Shown here: positions 1-7,562 of the stretch, one piece after another
Layout of the letters: each line of letters opens with the position of its first letter
How positions within the stretch are numbered: the first letter of the stretch is position 1
Assembly (NCBI GenBank): GCA_046497505.1
Contig: JAWOFN010000050.1
Span: forward strand, 1-31,142
Direction: 5' to 3'
Length of the DNA stretch: 31,142 nt
Source of the DNA: JAWOFN01 sp046497505 [NCBI: bacterium]
GTDB taxonomy: Bacteria > Blakebacterota > Blakebacteria > Blakebacterales
Program-made: the position numbers and the translations under genes
The notes under the pieces: generated by a model
The model's database searches: none
What the model was told of the DNA's origin: nothing
The model's input: the letters and a program-made list of their open reading frames with translations, nothing else

Positions 1-338
1 TCGCCATCGTCGACGTCCTGAAGACCTTCCTGGAGGACAAGGGCCACAAGGTCTTCACCGCTTACGATGGTGAGGAGGCGGTTCAGGCCGCCAAGCAGGA
101 ACGTCCCCACATCATCCTCCTGGACATCTACCTGCCCAAGATGGACGGGATCGAGGTGCTCAAGCAGGTCCGCCAGTTCGACGAGTCCGCCGGCGTGATC
201 ATGATCACCGCTTTCCGCGAGGAGGAATTGGCGAAACAGGCACTGGAGCTGGGGGCCTTCGACTACATCACCAAGCCCTTCGACTTCGACTACCTCGAGA
301 GAGCACTGGAGACCAAGCTCCAGCTCATGCTGATGTAA
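1..338 (+). CDS. Single-domain response regulator (CheY/Spo0F-like), 5' end missing
   Basis: The reading frame is open from the window edge (codons start at base 3) and ends at the stop at 336-338. It encodes about 111 residues of a receiver domain. The visible landmarks are the phospho-acceptor aspartate in LLDIYLPKMDG, the conserved Thr in MITAF, and the Lys-Pro pair in TKPFDFDYL near the C-terminus. The protein stops directly after helix 5, so no DNA-binding or enzymatic output domain follows. It therefore probably acts by protein-protein contact, as CheY or Spo0F do. The N-terminal acidic pair and start codon lie outside the window. No sensor kinase is visible, so its partner is unknown. 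Confidence 0.93.
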   Translation, partial: AIVDVLKTFLEDKGHKVFTAYDGEEAVQAAKQERPHIILLDIYLPKMDGIEVLKQVRQFDESAGVIMITAFREEELAKQALELGAFDYITKPFDFDYLERALETKLQLMLM

Positions 339-404
339 GGGACCTCCTTTCCCCGAACAGTCTGATGGACGGCCCGATGAGGGGATCCGGGACGTCTCCG
401 CCCG

Positions 405-653
405 GTGGCGGCCAACAGGGCCGCCGGTTCCTGCCCCTCGGGCAAGGCCCCCATGGAGCTCCCCGCCGGCTACCTGCTGAGCAGGGCCATGGTCTTCCGT
501 ACCGACTGCTGCCCCGGCCTGGCCCTGGAGTATCGGCGGGGGGATTCCCGCGTCGCCGTCCTCCAGATCGCCGGTCACCGCCCCCTGACGACCGCGGGCC
601 CGGCCCGCACCGTTTCTGGGACTTTTCACTGTCGCATCGACCGGGTATGCTGA
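405..653 (+). pseudogene. Possible remnant or small ORF, coding-like composition
   Basis: An 82-codon frame (GTG start) has strongly G/C-biased third positions through about base 585, like the real genes here, and then becomes less gene-like. The central part, around LPAGYLLSRAMVF and LALEYRRGD, reads like a small beta-rich domain. To my eye it loosely resembles the 'LPxGY...YxxGxxxxxLF' pattern of DUF4367/RseB-type C-terminal domains. There is no good ribosome binding site before the GTG, and the ATG at 453 has none either. It could be the tail of a decayed anti-sigma-type protein or just chance in GC-rich DNA. Confidence 0.22.
624..651 (+). promoter_or_regulatory. Possible promoter of the OmpA-like gene
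   Basis: TTTCAC at 624-629 and TATGCT at 646-651 are separated by 16 bp. This would start transcription about 60-65 bp before the ATG at 722. The -35 is a weak match, so this is only a candidate. Confidence 0.3.
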
Positions 654-721
654 GGGGTAATCCGTTCACACCCCTTATCGGACGGGGCGACCCTCCTCGG
701 CTCCGGGGGACGGGAGAAAGG

Positions 722-2437
722 ATGTTCGTGGCGAAACCGTATGGCTGGACGCTCGCCGTGCGCGCGGCCGCGCTCGCGGCGCTTATCGCAGGGACGATCC
801 CCTCATCCGCCTCCGCCCAGCCCGGTCACCCCACCGGACTGCGGGGAGGCCTGCTGGTCCCCTCCGCCCTGACCCTGAACGGGGGTTCGGCGGTCCTGGG
901 GAGCTACGGGAGCTTCACCCGGGAGGGGAACCTCAACTCGGTGACGGGCAACGGCTACGGGGCCTGGGGCGTCAGCGACGTCCTGCAGGTCTACGGTTCC
1001 CGGGCCACCTTCTTCTCGGGCACCGGCCCGGGATATTTCGACTACAGCGGCTTCACCCAGGGAGACGCGGTGGGCCCGCTGGGCCTGGTCTTACGTCTTC
1101 CCGGTGAACGGAGCCGCCCCTTCCAGTTCGCCTTCCAGGGCGCGATGACCCCGGCGATCAACAGCCGCTGGGTCATCGGGCACGACTATCCCTACGGCCG
1201 TGATTCCTTCGATATCCATCTTAGCCTGCTCCAGGGCGTGTCGGCGGGGCAGGTCGACCTGCGCTTCATCGAGGGCCTCGTGGTCAGTGACGACTCCCCC
1301 GGGAGCGTGGGCACCCACGCGGTCCTGGGCGGCGGCATGACCTGGTGGGCCGCCCGCTGGCTGGGCCTGGAGGCGGAACTCCTCAGCCGACTGGAGACCG
1401 AGGCCCCGGTGGGTATCATGGATGACTACCTGGGGGCCAGCGGCGGGATCACCCTGCAGCTCACCGACTGGCTGGCCGCCCGGGGCGGCTATCTGCTGGG
1501 GCTGAGCAGCGAACGGACCGACGGTGTGGGGACCCGCGCCGAATCGTGGATGGCCTACGGACAGATGGAACTGCAGCTCGGCCGCACCTCGCACCGGGAA
1601 CCGGTTCGCCGCCGGGCGGCACGGGCCCGGGAGCCGGGCGAACCCACCGAGGTCATACCCGAGGACTCCGACGCGGACGGTGTGCCGGACAGCATCGACC
1701 TCGAACCGGACACCCCCCTGGGCGCGGAGGTCGATGCCCGGGGCCGGGCCGTCGACAGCGACGGCGACGGGGTACCCGACGGTATCGACCAGGAGCCGCA
1801 AACCCTGCCGGGCGCCGTGGTGGATGAGTTCGGGCGGGCACTGGACACCGACGGGGACGGTATCCCCGACGGCATCGACGTCGAGCCGGACACCCCGGAG
1901 GGTGCGGCGGTGGACGCCGAGGGCCGGGCCATCGACAGCGACGGCGATGGGGTGCCGGACGGTATCGACGTCGAGCCGGACACTCCCCGCGGCATGCCGG
2001 TCGACGCCCGGGGCCGCGCTCTGACGGGCATGGAGGCGGAACTCATCACCCGCGGCCTCCTCACCCTCAACACGGTCTACTTCGACTACAACTCCACGCG
2101 GATCAAGCCGGAGTCGTACGCCACGCTCCGCGAGGTCGGGCTCATCCTGGCCAAGTACGACGATCTGAAGGTCGAGGTGGGCGGGCATACCGACAGCATC
2201 GGGGGGGAGACGTACAACCAGGCGCTCAGCCTCGCCCGCGCCCAGGCGGTGCTGAACTGGCTGCTGGACAACATCCCCGAATTGAGCCTGAGCCAGTTCA
2301 CCCTCTACGGCTACGGGGAATCACAGCCGGTGGCCACGAACGACACCGAAGAGGGCCGGCTCCTGAACCGGCGCGTGGAGTTCAAGGTCCTCAACACCTC
2401 GGAACTGGAGAAGTACCGCCCGCCGAACGGCGGCTGA
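722..2437 (+). CDS. OmpA-family outer-membrane protein with thrombospondin type-3-like repeats
   Basis: 571 residues. I chose the ATG at 722 because GGGAGAAAGG lies just upstream and the protein then begins with a clean signal peptide ending at ASAQ (about residue 30). Residues about 30-300 are rich in Gly and alternating hydrophobics, as in an outer-membrane beta-barrel. Four tandem 30-residue units of the DxDGDGxPDGID type follow at about residues 315-434; these bind calcium in thrombospondin-type linkers. The C-terminal OmpA domain (about 440-560) shows the peptidoglycan-binding signature: VYFDYNSTRI, GHTDSIGG and NRRVEF, with the Asp and Arg that contact diaminopimelate in OmpA/Pal. It likely tethers the outer membrane to the wall. 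It stands alone, with a terminator-like hairpin after it. Confidence 0.93.
   Translation: MFVAKPYGWTLAVRAAALAALIAGTIPSSASAQPGHPTGLRGGLLVPSALTLNGGSAVLGSYGSFTREGNLNSVTGNGYGAWGVSDVLQVYGSRATFFSGTGPGYFDYSGFTQGDAVGPLGLVLRLPGERSRPFQFAFQGAMTPAINSRWVIGHDYPYGRDSFDIHLSLLQGVSAGQVDLRFIEGLVVSDDSPGSVGTHAVLGGGMTWWAARWLGLEAELLSRLETEAPVGIMDDYLGASGGITLQLTDWLAARGGYLLGLSSERTDGVGTRAESWMAYGQMELQLGRTSHREPVRRRAARAREPGEPTEVIPEDSDADGVPDSIDLEPDTPLGAEVDARGRAVDSDGDGVPDGIDQEPQTLPGAVVDEFGRALDTDGDGIPDGIDVEPDTPEGAAVDAEGRAIDSDGDGVPDGIDVEPDTPRGMPVDARGRALTGMEAELITRGLLTLNTVYFDYNSTRIKPESYATLREVGLILAKYDDLKVEVGGHTDSIGGETYNQALSLARAQAVLNWLLDNIPELSLSQFTLYGYGESQPVATNDTEEGRLLNRRVEFKVLNTSELEKYRPPNGG
1664..2023 (+). repeat. Four in-frame 90-bp tandem repeats in the OmpA-like gene
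   Basis: The aspartate codons that open each unit lie at 1664, 1754, 1844 and 1934, exactly 90 bp apart. Each unit encodes 30 residues: D-S/T-D-G/A-DG-V/I-PD-G/S-ID, then an acidic/proline segment ending in GRA-V/L/I. Units 2-4 are very similar at DNA level, while unit 1 is slightly diverged (DSDADG, DSID). The period is a multiple of three, so copy-number change would keep the frame. Confidence 0.95.
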
Positions 2438-2464
2438 TCCGCAAAACATCGACAGCACCAGCAG

Positions 2465-2501
2465 GGCCCCCGTCACCGGCACATACCCGGAGGCGGGGGC
2501 C
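2465..2501. terminator. Hairpin between convergent OmpA-like and tusA-like genes
   Basis: GGCCCCCG at 2465-2472 pairs perfectly with CGGGGGCC at 2494-2501. It sits 27 bp after the OmpA-like stop and 9 bp beyond the tusA-like stop, so it could serve both strands. There is no long T-tract. Confidence 0.5.
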
Positions 2502-2509
2502 ATCTTCGT

Positions 2510-2755
2510 TCACTCCTCGAGCCGCACGTAACCCTTCCAGAGGCGTCCGGTCTCCTCCAGAGCCAGGAGCGTGTGCCCGTGGCTGATGCACCAGGCGGGC
2601 AGGTCCCACTGGATGCCGCCGTCGTCGGCCAGCACCTCCACGACCGTCCCCGCCTCCAGGTCCCGGACGAACTCCTGCAGCTCGGTGATGGGGACCGGGC
2701 AGGCCCGTCCCGTCACATCCAGGGTGCGGTCCGCTCTGTGGGGCTGCTCGCTCAT
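2510..2755 (-). CDS. TusA/SirA/YedF-family sulfur carrier protein
   Basis: 81 residues, the normal size for the family. The family signature is LDVTGRACPVPI, with the persulfide-forming cysteine at residue 19 in the CPxP motif. The second half (GTVVEVLADDGGIQWDLPAWC) gives the expected beta-alpha-beta-alpha-beta-beta fold and carries a further cysteine in the WCISHGH stretch. TusA-like proteins relay sulfur (some paralogues are linked to selenium) from cysteine desulfurases to acceptors. The usual partners TusBCDE, rhodanese and DsrE are not next to it. It lies 69 bp downstream of the M14 peptidase on the same strand and could be cotranscribed. The acceptor cannot be named from sequence. Confidence 0.88.
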   Translation of the reverse strand: MSEQPHRADRTLDVTGRACPVPITELQEFVRDLEAGTVVEVLADDGGIQWDLPAWCISHGHTLLALEETGRLWKGYVRLEE

Positions 2756-2824
2756 GGGGCCGTAAAGAAACCGCCGCGGGGCTGCCGGAGCAACCTCGCG
2801 ACGGTGAGAGGATCGGGGCCGCTC

Positions 2825-5446
2825 TTAGAAGGCGGGCCCCAGGATGACGGCGTTAAGCACCAGCTGATGCATCCCCTCCACGAACATCCGGTAGAGGGGG
2901 TCGTCGGCGAAGAGGACCACCTGACCCCGTCCCACGCTCTCCACGATGAGCCACGCCTTCCTGCTCACCTCTTCCGGGGCGCCCTCGGCGGCGTAGCCGC
3001 TGAGCAGGGGGTCCCGGCTGAAGACGGCCACGTTCACACCCCGTTCGGTGAGGGCGAACCCGCCGGTGCCCCGCTTGAGGACCGCCATCCGCTCGGGCAT
3101 GCCGAAGGCCATCCAGTGCTCCGGCTCCAGCACGACCTCCCACATGCCGCCCGGGGTGCGGGAGATGCGCCGCTCGTATGCCTGCTGCTCCAGGCTCTTG
3201 CGCGCCAGCTCGGCGGGCTGGTCGGAGGGTGCCTCCTCGTCACGCTGGCCGCGGCTGCGTCCGGCGGAGCTCACACCGGTCAGGCCGGAGACGTCCTCGG
3301 TGGCGAAAGCGGCGCCGCCGTCGAACCCTATGAGGGTACCCCCGCCGCGGAGCCAGGTCCTGAGGGCCGCGAGCCCCTGCTCGCCGAAGTAGCGCTGATA
3401 GCTGCGGCCGCTGCCGTCGCTCGGGAGGATCAGGACGTCGTAGCCGGTGAGGTCCAGCCCGCCCAGCCGCTCGGCGGAGACGTTGGTGTAGTCGAAGCAG
3501 GGGAAGCGCTCCTCCAGGAAGTGCCACACCTCGCCGAAGGCACCGGAGCTGAGGCCCTCCCCCCCGGCCACCGCGATCCGGGGCCTGCGCATGTAGCGGT
3601 AGGAACCGGCCCCAAGGTCGGAACCGGCGGCCACCAGGCCGGACTGCAGGGCATAGGCGGTCACGCCCCGTTCCCCGACCACCCGGGCCACCCGGTCGTG
3701 GACCGTCTCGGGGTTGCGGAAGATCGGTACCAGGAAGGTCCCCGCCGGGAACTCATACCCCTCGGTGGTGAACTCCTCCCCGGACACGTTGACCCGCAGC
3801 TCCATGTTGAGCAGGTCGTTGGCGGCCAGCAGGGCGGAGGTCCCGTGATAAGGGATGGCGTAGGCATAACCCGCGCGCCCCCCCTCCACCGAACCGGTGC
3901 GGGCCGGGGGCGCGTCCACCGTCTCCAGCCCGCCGGGCGTCTCACCCAGGGCGTACGCCTCCACGCTGAAGGCCAGGGGGAGCGACCAGGCGGAGAGGTC
4001 GTAGAAGCTGGTGTCCTCCAAGGCCGGCTTCGGCTCCATGAGGACCTCCACCGCCACGCCCTTCGGCTGACCCAGGGGGACGAAGTAAGTCCCGGCCGGG
4101 AAATCCATGCGTTCCGGGGCGGGATGGATACCGTATCCCCCGGCCACCCGGCTCCGGAAGGAGCTGCCGGCCTGCTGCACCTCGATACCCTGGGCCCGGA
4201 GCAGACGGACCAGGCGATCCGCGTTGTAGGGGTCGGTGTCCGGCACCAGGGCGTACCCCTTCACCGGCCCCTCCCCCTTCTCGATGGCCTTCCGGAAGAA
4301 GGTGAGGAAGTCGGCGAGCCGTTCCCTGCGCTTCTCGGCCGTCACCCGGAGGGTGGCCATGCTGGTGGTGAAGTGCCCATGCACCCGGTCCCGGAGGGTG
4401 AGGACCGTATCGTCCTCCCGCTCCAGCGCCAGTCCGGCGGACCCGCCGCCCCCCTGCTCATACGTCATGCCGATGGCCCCCATCATGCTGGGCCACGAGT
4501 CACCGTAGCTGGGGTAGTAGAGGTCGAAGGTCTGACGGGTGTAGTAGGGCCAGCCGAACCGGTCGAAGGCGGAGGCGTTGGCCCGGCCGTAGATCTCCTG
4601 CCACTTCTCCATCACCTCGGGATAGGAGGTGTGGATCGGCCGGTCCGCCGGGAAGAAGAAGTAGCTGCTGGAGGAACCCATCTCGTGGAAGTCCACGTGC
4701 ACCACCGGGTTCCATTCCAGGTACTCGGCGATGCGGAGACGGGTCTCCAGCTGGGTCTGCCATGCCCAGTCCCGGTTGAGGTCGAAGAAGTAGTGGTTGC
4801 TCCGGCTCCCCGGCCAGTCCTCGCTGTGCTCCCAGGCCTCCCTCCGGGCGTTCGGCTCCGAACCGCGCCGCTTCTGGTAGCTGTGGACGTACCGGTCCCT
4901 TCCGTCCGGGTTGAGCAGAGGGTCGATGATGACCACCAGCTCTTCCAGGATCTTCGTGGTCACCGCGTCGCTGCCGGCGGCGAGCTGGTAGACCGCCTGC
5001 ATGGCGGCCTCGCTGGAGACCGACTCGTTCCCGTGCACGTTGTAGGAGAGCCAGGCGATGGCCGGACTCTCCTGGATGATCCGGTCCAGTTCGGCCTGCT
5101 GTGCCCCGCGGGGATCTGCCAGCCGTCCCATGTCCCGCCGCACCTCTCCCAGCCTCTCCAGGTTCTCCGGGAGGGAGATGGTGAGCAGCATGAGCTCGCG
5201 GCCTTCGACCGACCGTCCGTAGGAGCGCATGGTCACCCGGTCGCTGGCCGCGTCCACCGCCTCGAGGTACGCCTTGATCCGGTGATGCCAGGTGAATGCG
5301 TCCCCGATCGTGTAGCCCAGGAAGGACTCGGGGGTGGGGATGGAGGCATCGTAGGTGCCCCCCGGGAACCACTCGAAACGCTCCTGCGCGGAGGCCTGGA
5401 AAGGCAGCAGAAGCAGGAGCAGAAGGGTCATGAATGCGCGGCGCAT
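2825..5446 (-). CDS. Exported M14-family zinc carboxypeptidase with C-terminal amidotransferase-like domain
   Basis: 873 residues. The ATG at 5446 is preceded by AAAGGA with 7-nt spacing, and a signal peptide ends at about residue 20 (ASAQ). The N-terminal half is an M14 peptidase. Zinc ligands are His138 and Glu141 in HGNE and His254 in VDFH. Asn224-Arg225 in DLNRDW fits the carboxylate-binding pair, and the catalytic Glu is Glu330 in YEQGG. Residues about 620-730 (a beta-alpha run with DVLILPSDG and LRGGGTLIGFDGG) look like the ThuA/GATase1-like fold. This two-domain layout is common in Gemmatimonadota and relatives. It probably trims peptides or wall fragments in the periplasm; the natural substrate is unknown. 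A divergent lytic transglycosylase fits an envelope role. Confidence 0.9.
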   Translation of the reverse strand: MRRAFMTLLLLLLLPFQASAQERFEWFPGGTYDASIPTPESFLGYTIGDAFTWHHRIKAYLEAVDAASDRVTMRSYGRSVEGRELMLLTISLPENLERLGEVRRDMGRLADPRGAQQAELDRIIQESPAIAWLSYNVHGNESVSSEAAMQAVYQLAAGSDAVTTKILEELVVIIDPLLNPDGRDRYVHSYQKRRGSEPNARREAWEHSEDWPGSRSNHYFFDLNRDWAWQTQLETRLRIAEYLEWNPVVHVDFHEMGSSSSYFFFPADRPIHTSYPEVMEKWQEIYGRANASAFDRFGWPYYTRQTFDLYYPSYGDSWPSMMGAIGMTYEQGGGGSAGLALEREDDTVLTLRDRVHGHFTTSMATLRVTAEKRRERLADFLTFFRKAIEKGEGPVKGYALVPDTDPYNADRLVRLLRAQGIEVQQAGSSFRSRVAGGYGIHPAPERMDFPAGTYFVPLGQPKGVAVEVLMEPKPALEDTSFYDLSAWSLPLAFSVEAYALGETPGGLETVDAPPARTGSVEGGRAGYAYAIPYHGTSALLAANDLLNMELRVNVSGEEFTTEGYEFPAGTFLVPIFRNPETVHDRVARVVGERGVTAYALQSGLVAAGSDLGAGSYRYMRRPRIAVAGGEGLSSGAFGEVWHFLEERFPCFDYTNVSAERLGGLDLTGYDVLILPSDGSGRSYQRYFGEQGLAALRTWLRGGGTLIGFDGGAAFATEDVSGLTGVSSAGRSRGQRDEEAPSDQPAELARKSLEQQAYERRISRTPGGMWEVVLEPEHWMAFGMPERMAVLKRGTGGFALTERGVNVAVFSRDPLLSGYAAEGAPEEVSRKAWLIVESVGRGQVVLFADDPLYRMFVEGMHQLVLNAVILGPAF

Positions 5447-5651
5447 GGAGCCATCCTTTGCCGATTCTCGGGTGTCGTGTATGGACGTTTTCCCTTTACC
5501 TGCGTCCTATCATCACATGTATTGCGGTATAAGGAACACCAACCAGCCGCAGATTCCCCTTACAAAGCATACGTCATTCCTGTCGGGAGACAGGGGTAGA
5601 TTCCACACTGTGCGTGAACACAGAGGACGGACGCTCGCCGGAGACCCGTCG
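5447..5651. promoter_or_regulatory. Divergent, relatively AT-rich control region between M14 peptidase and lytic transglycosylase
   Basis: This 205-bp stretch is clearly less GC-rich than its surroundings. A -10-like TATAAG lies at 5528-5533 on the plus strand, without a good -35. A perfect 6-bp hairpin with a GNRA-type loop (CCTGTC-GGGA-GACAGG) lies at 5579-5594. It would be in the leader of the transglycosylase mRNA if transcription starts near 5540. Confidence 0.4.
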
Positions 5652-6290
5652 ATGCAGCCGCCTCCCCTGTCCAGCGAGGTGAACGAAGCAGCCATGCAGT
5701 CATTACTGGACCGACTCCGAAGCAGCCGGGTGCTGCTGATCCTCCTCATCGGAGGTATGGCCCTGGTCCTGCTGTCACAGCAGCGTGAGCTCCAGCGGCT
5801 GCGTGATCACTCCGCGGCCCAGGTCGACATGCTCGAGCGCCAGCAGGAACTCACCGCCCGGGCCGTCCAGCACCTGGAACTGATACGTAAATACAACGTC
5901 CCCTACCGTTATCTTGAGGTCCTCGCCGACGCAAGCGAAGAACTCGACCTGGAGCTGGAGTTCATGGTCGGGCTCATGCAGGTGGAGAGCCACTTCGATC
6001 CGAACGCCCAGAGCCACAAGAACGCCTATGGACTGATGCAGGTCCGCTACCCGACGGCCCTGGAACTCGATCCCGCCCTGCGGTCCTTCTGGCAGCTCTT
6101 CGAACCGGAGCGGAACATCCGCCTGGGTGCGCTCTACTTCCGCAAGCTCCTGGACCGCTACGATGGGGACTACCGCATGGCCGCCCTGGCCTACAACCGC
6201 GGACCGAACCGGCTGGAAGGAGAACTCCTCATCGGTGAGGTCTCCGACCGGTACTACCGGAAGATCATGACCGCGGGGATCGTGGACTGA
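5652..6290 (+). CDS. Membrane-anchored lytic transglycosylase (SLT domain)
   Basis: 212 residues from the ATG at 5652, chosen because GGAG lies 8 nt upstream; the ATG at 5694 is an alternative. A single membrane segment covers about residues 27-41 (VLLILLIGGMALVLL), followed by a short coiled stretch to about residue 75. The SLT domain begins near residue 85. The catalytic glutamate is Glu112 in QVESHFDPNA, followed by the family motif AYGLMQV and later AALAYNRGP. Such enzymes cleave the MurNAc-GlcNAc bond of peptidoglycan to give 1,6-anhydro-MurNAc ends. The gene is single, between a divergent peptidase and a convergent reductase. A longer upstream frame overlapping the peptidase gene is not used. 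Confidence 0.92.
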   Translation: MQPPPLSSEVNEAAMQSLLDRLRSSRVLLILLIGGMALVLLSQQRELQRLRDHSAAQVDMLERQQELTARAVQHLELIRKYNVPYRYLEVLADASEELDLELEFMVGLMQVESHFDPNAQSHKNAYGLMQVRYPTALELDPALRSFWQLFEPERNIRLGALYFRKLLDRYDGDYRMAALAYNRGPNRLEGELLIGEVSDRYYRKIMTAGIVD

Positions 6291-6297
6291 ACCCTCC

Positions 6298-6313
6298 GCC
6301 CGGCCCCCCGGGC
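6298..6313. terminator. GC hairpin between convergent genes
   Basis: GCCCGG at 6298-6303 and CCGGGC at 6308-6313 enclose a 4-nt loop. The hairpin begins 7 bp after the transglycosylase stop and lies about 28 bp beyond the stop of the facing reductase gene. No T-tract follows, so its strength is uncertain. Confidence 0.4.
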
Positions 6314-6341
6314 ATGCGAGACGCCCCCTCTCCCGAACCGC

Positions 6342-7415
6342 TCAGAGCCATCCATGGGACGTGTACCACTGGGCGGTCTCCTGGAGACCTTCCTCCAGGC
6401 TGCGTCCCGGCTTCCACTCCAGCTCCTCACCGGCCCGCCCGGTGTCCATGACCCAGTAGCGCTCCCTGAACTCCCGGATCCGGGATCGTGTCAGCGCCTC
6501 CACCCCTCCCCCCACCCTCATCAGCATCTCGTTGAGCACCGCCGCGGGATAGAGGAGGGCGGGGGGCAGGGGTACCTGAAGCACCCCGTGCCCCAGCACC
6601 TCCCCCATGGTCCGGATGAGGCGGCTCATCCAGTAGGGCTCCGGGTCGGCGGCATGGTAGGTCCGCCCGGCCGCTCCGGGGAACCTGCCCGCCCGCTCCA
6701 GCAGGTCCGCCAGATCGGCGGCGTGGATCAGGCTCACCAGGGAGTCCCCCCGGACCCTGGGGCAGATCCTCCACTTCGCTCCCCGGAAGAGGGAGAGCAT
6801 GTCCCGCTCCCACGGGCCGTAGACCACCGCGGGCCGTACGATGGTCAGGGGGATGGACCCCGCTCCCGCTCGACAGGCCTCCTCCCCCTCCAGTTTGCTG
6901 GCACCATACGGTCCGATCGGTTCCGGGGGGTCCTCCTCGGTCCGGGGCCGGCCCCTCCGGGAGGGGCCCGCCGCCGCCTGACTCGAGATGTAGACGAGAC
7001 GCTCCAGCCGTGCGTGCTCCCTGCACATCGCCACCAGGTCGGCGGTCCCCTCCTCGTTCACGCGGAAGTAGCGTGAGGGGTCGCGGCTCTTGGTCACCCC
7101 GGCCGCGTGGAAGAGCAGGTCGACTTCCTCCAGCAGGGGGGGGAGGGTCTCCGGGCGGGTGATGTCGCCGACCACCTTCTCGGCGCCGATCCCCTCCAGG
7201 GCACCGAGGTCGGAACTCGCCCGGACCATGGCCTTCACCCGGTAGCCCCTGCGCACCAGGAGAGCGGTGAGATGAGACCCCACGAAGCCGTTCGCGCCGG
7301 TGATGAGGGCCGTTCGCGGCGATGGTTCCAACCGGGTCTCCCGTGGTTCTCTGGAGGTGCCGCAGGCGGCGGGGTGTACGGTTGACACCCGCGGACGACG
7401 CGGGCTATCGTGCAT
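6342..7415 (-). CDS. NAD(P)-dependent epimerase/dehydratase-family reductase, candidate ceramide reductase (CerR-like)
   Basis: Extended short-chain dehydrogenase, 357 residues if the ATG at 7415 is used. The Rossmann motif ITGANGFVGSH starts at residue 38. The active-site serines lie in YISSQAA, and Tyr160 and Lys164 form the YxxxK pair in YGASK. The first ~30 residues look non-structural. A TTG at 7331 has GGGAG 7 nt upstream and would begin the protein just before the Rossmann motif, so the true start may be there. The fold alone covers many reactions. The ceramide-reductase proposal rests on context: the divergent neighbours are a serine-palmitoyltransferase-like and a BcerS-like gene, and bacterial ceramide synthesis uses a reductase of this family to reduce 3-oxo-ceramide. 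Confidence 0.8.
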   Translation of the reverse strand: MHDSPRRPRVSTVHPAACGTSREPRETRLEPSPRTALITGANGFVGSHLTALLVRRGYRVKAMVRASSDLGALEGIGAEKVVGDITRPETLPPLLEEVDLLFHAAGVTKSRDPSRYFRVNEEGTADLVAMCREHARLERLVYISSQAAAGPSRRGRPRTEEDPPEPIGPYGASKLEGEEACRAGAGSIPLTIVRPAVVYGPWERDMLSLFRGAKWRICPRVRGDSLVSLIHAADLADLLERAGRFPGAAGRTYHAADPEPYWMSRLIRTMGEVLGHGVLQVPLPPALLYPAAVLNEMLMRVGGGVEALTRSRIREFRERYWVMDTGRAGEELEWKPGRSLEEGLQETAQWYTSHGWL

Positions 7416-7504
7416 TGCCTTCGCACCCGCCCTGACCTGCGGGAGGGGCAGGATGCGTCGCGAGGCCGAACGCGCCCTGAAACCGATTCCGGACGAGTGG
7501 CGAG

Positions 7505-7510
7505 TATAGT
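7505..7510 (+). promoter_or_regulatory. Possible -10 element of the ceramide-synthesis pair
   Basis: TATAGT at 7505-7510 lies about 50 bp before the Spt-like ATG. No -35 of the TTGACA type is at the right distance. A TGAAAC about 24 bp upstream recalls an ECF-type -35. Weak evidence overall. Confidence 0.28.
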
Positions 7511-7562
7511 CGCCGATCTGACATCACCACAAGGTTCCCTGCCACCCTGAGAACGGATTCGA

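Larger units (their letters stand above)
339..721. other. 383-bp gap between response regulator and OmpA-like gene
   Basis: No convincing intact gene is visible. A GC hairpin at 407-425 (7-bp stem GGCGGCC/GGCCGCC, 5-nt loop) could end the response-regulator transcript, but it has no T-tract. A short coding-like stretch occupies 405-653 and a possible promoter lies at 624-651; both are listed separately. A long frame running into the OmpA-like gene from upstream reads as arginine- and proline-rich low-complexity sequence here. It lacks a signal peptide, so I do not treat it as part of that gene. Confidence 0.5.

Noticed and set aside
365-721. N-terminal extension of the OmpA-like protein to 365
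   Set aside because: It would bury the signal peptide 119 residues in; the ATG at 722 has a good ribosome site.
2573-5599. 1,008-codon open frame on the plus strand, antisense to the M14 peptidase
   Set aside because: Its translation is His/Gly/Val/Pro-rich with no domain, while the opposite strand gives an intact M14 enzyme with all catalytic residues. It is a by-product of GC-biased codons.
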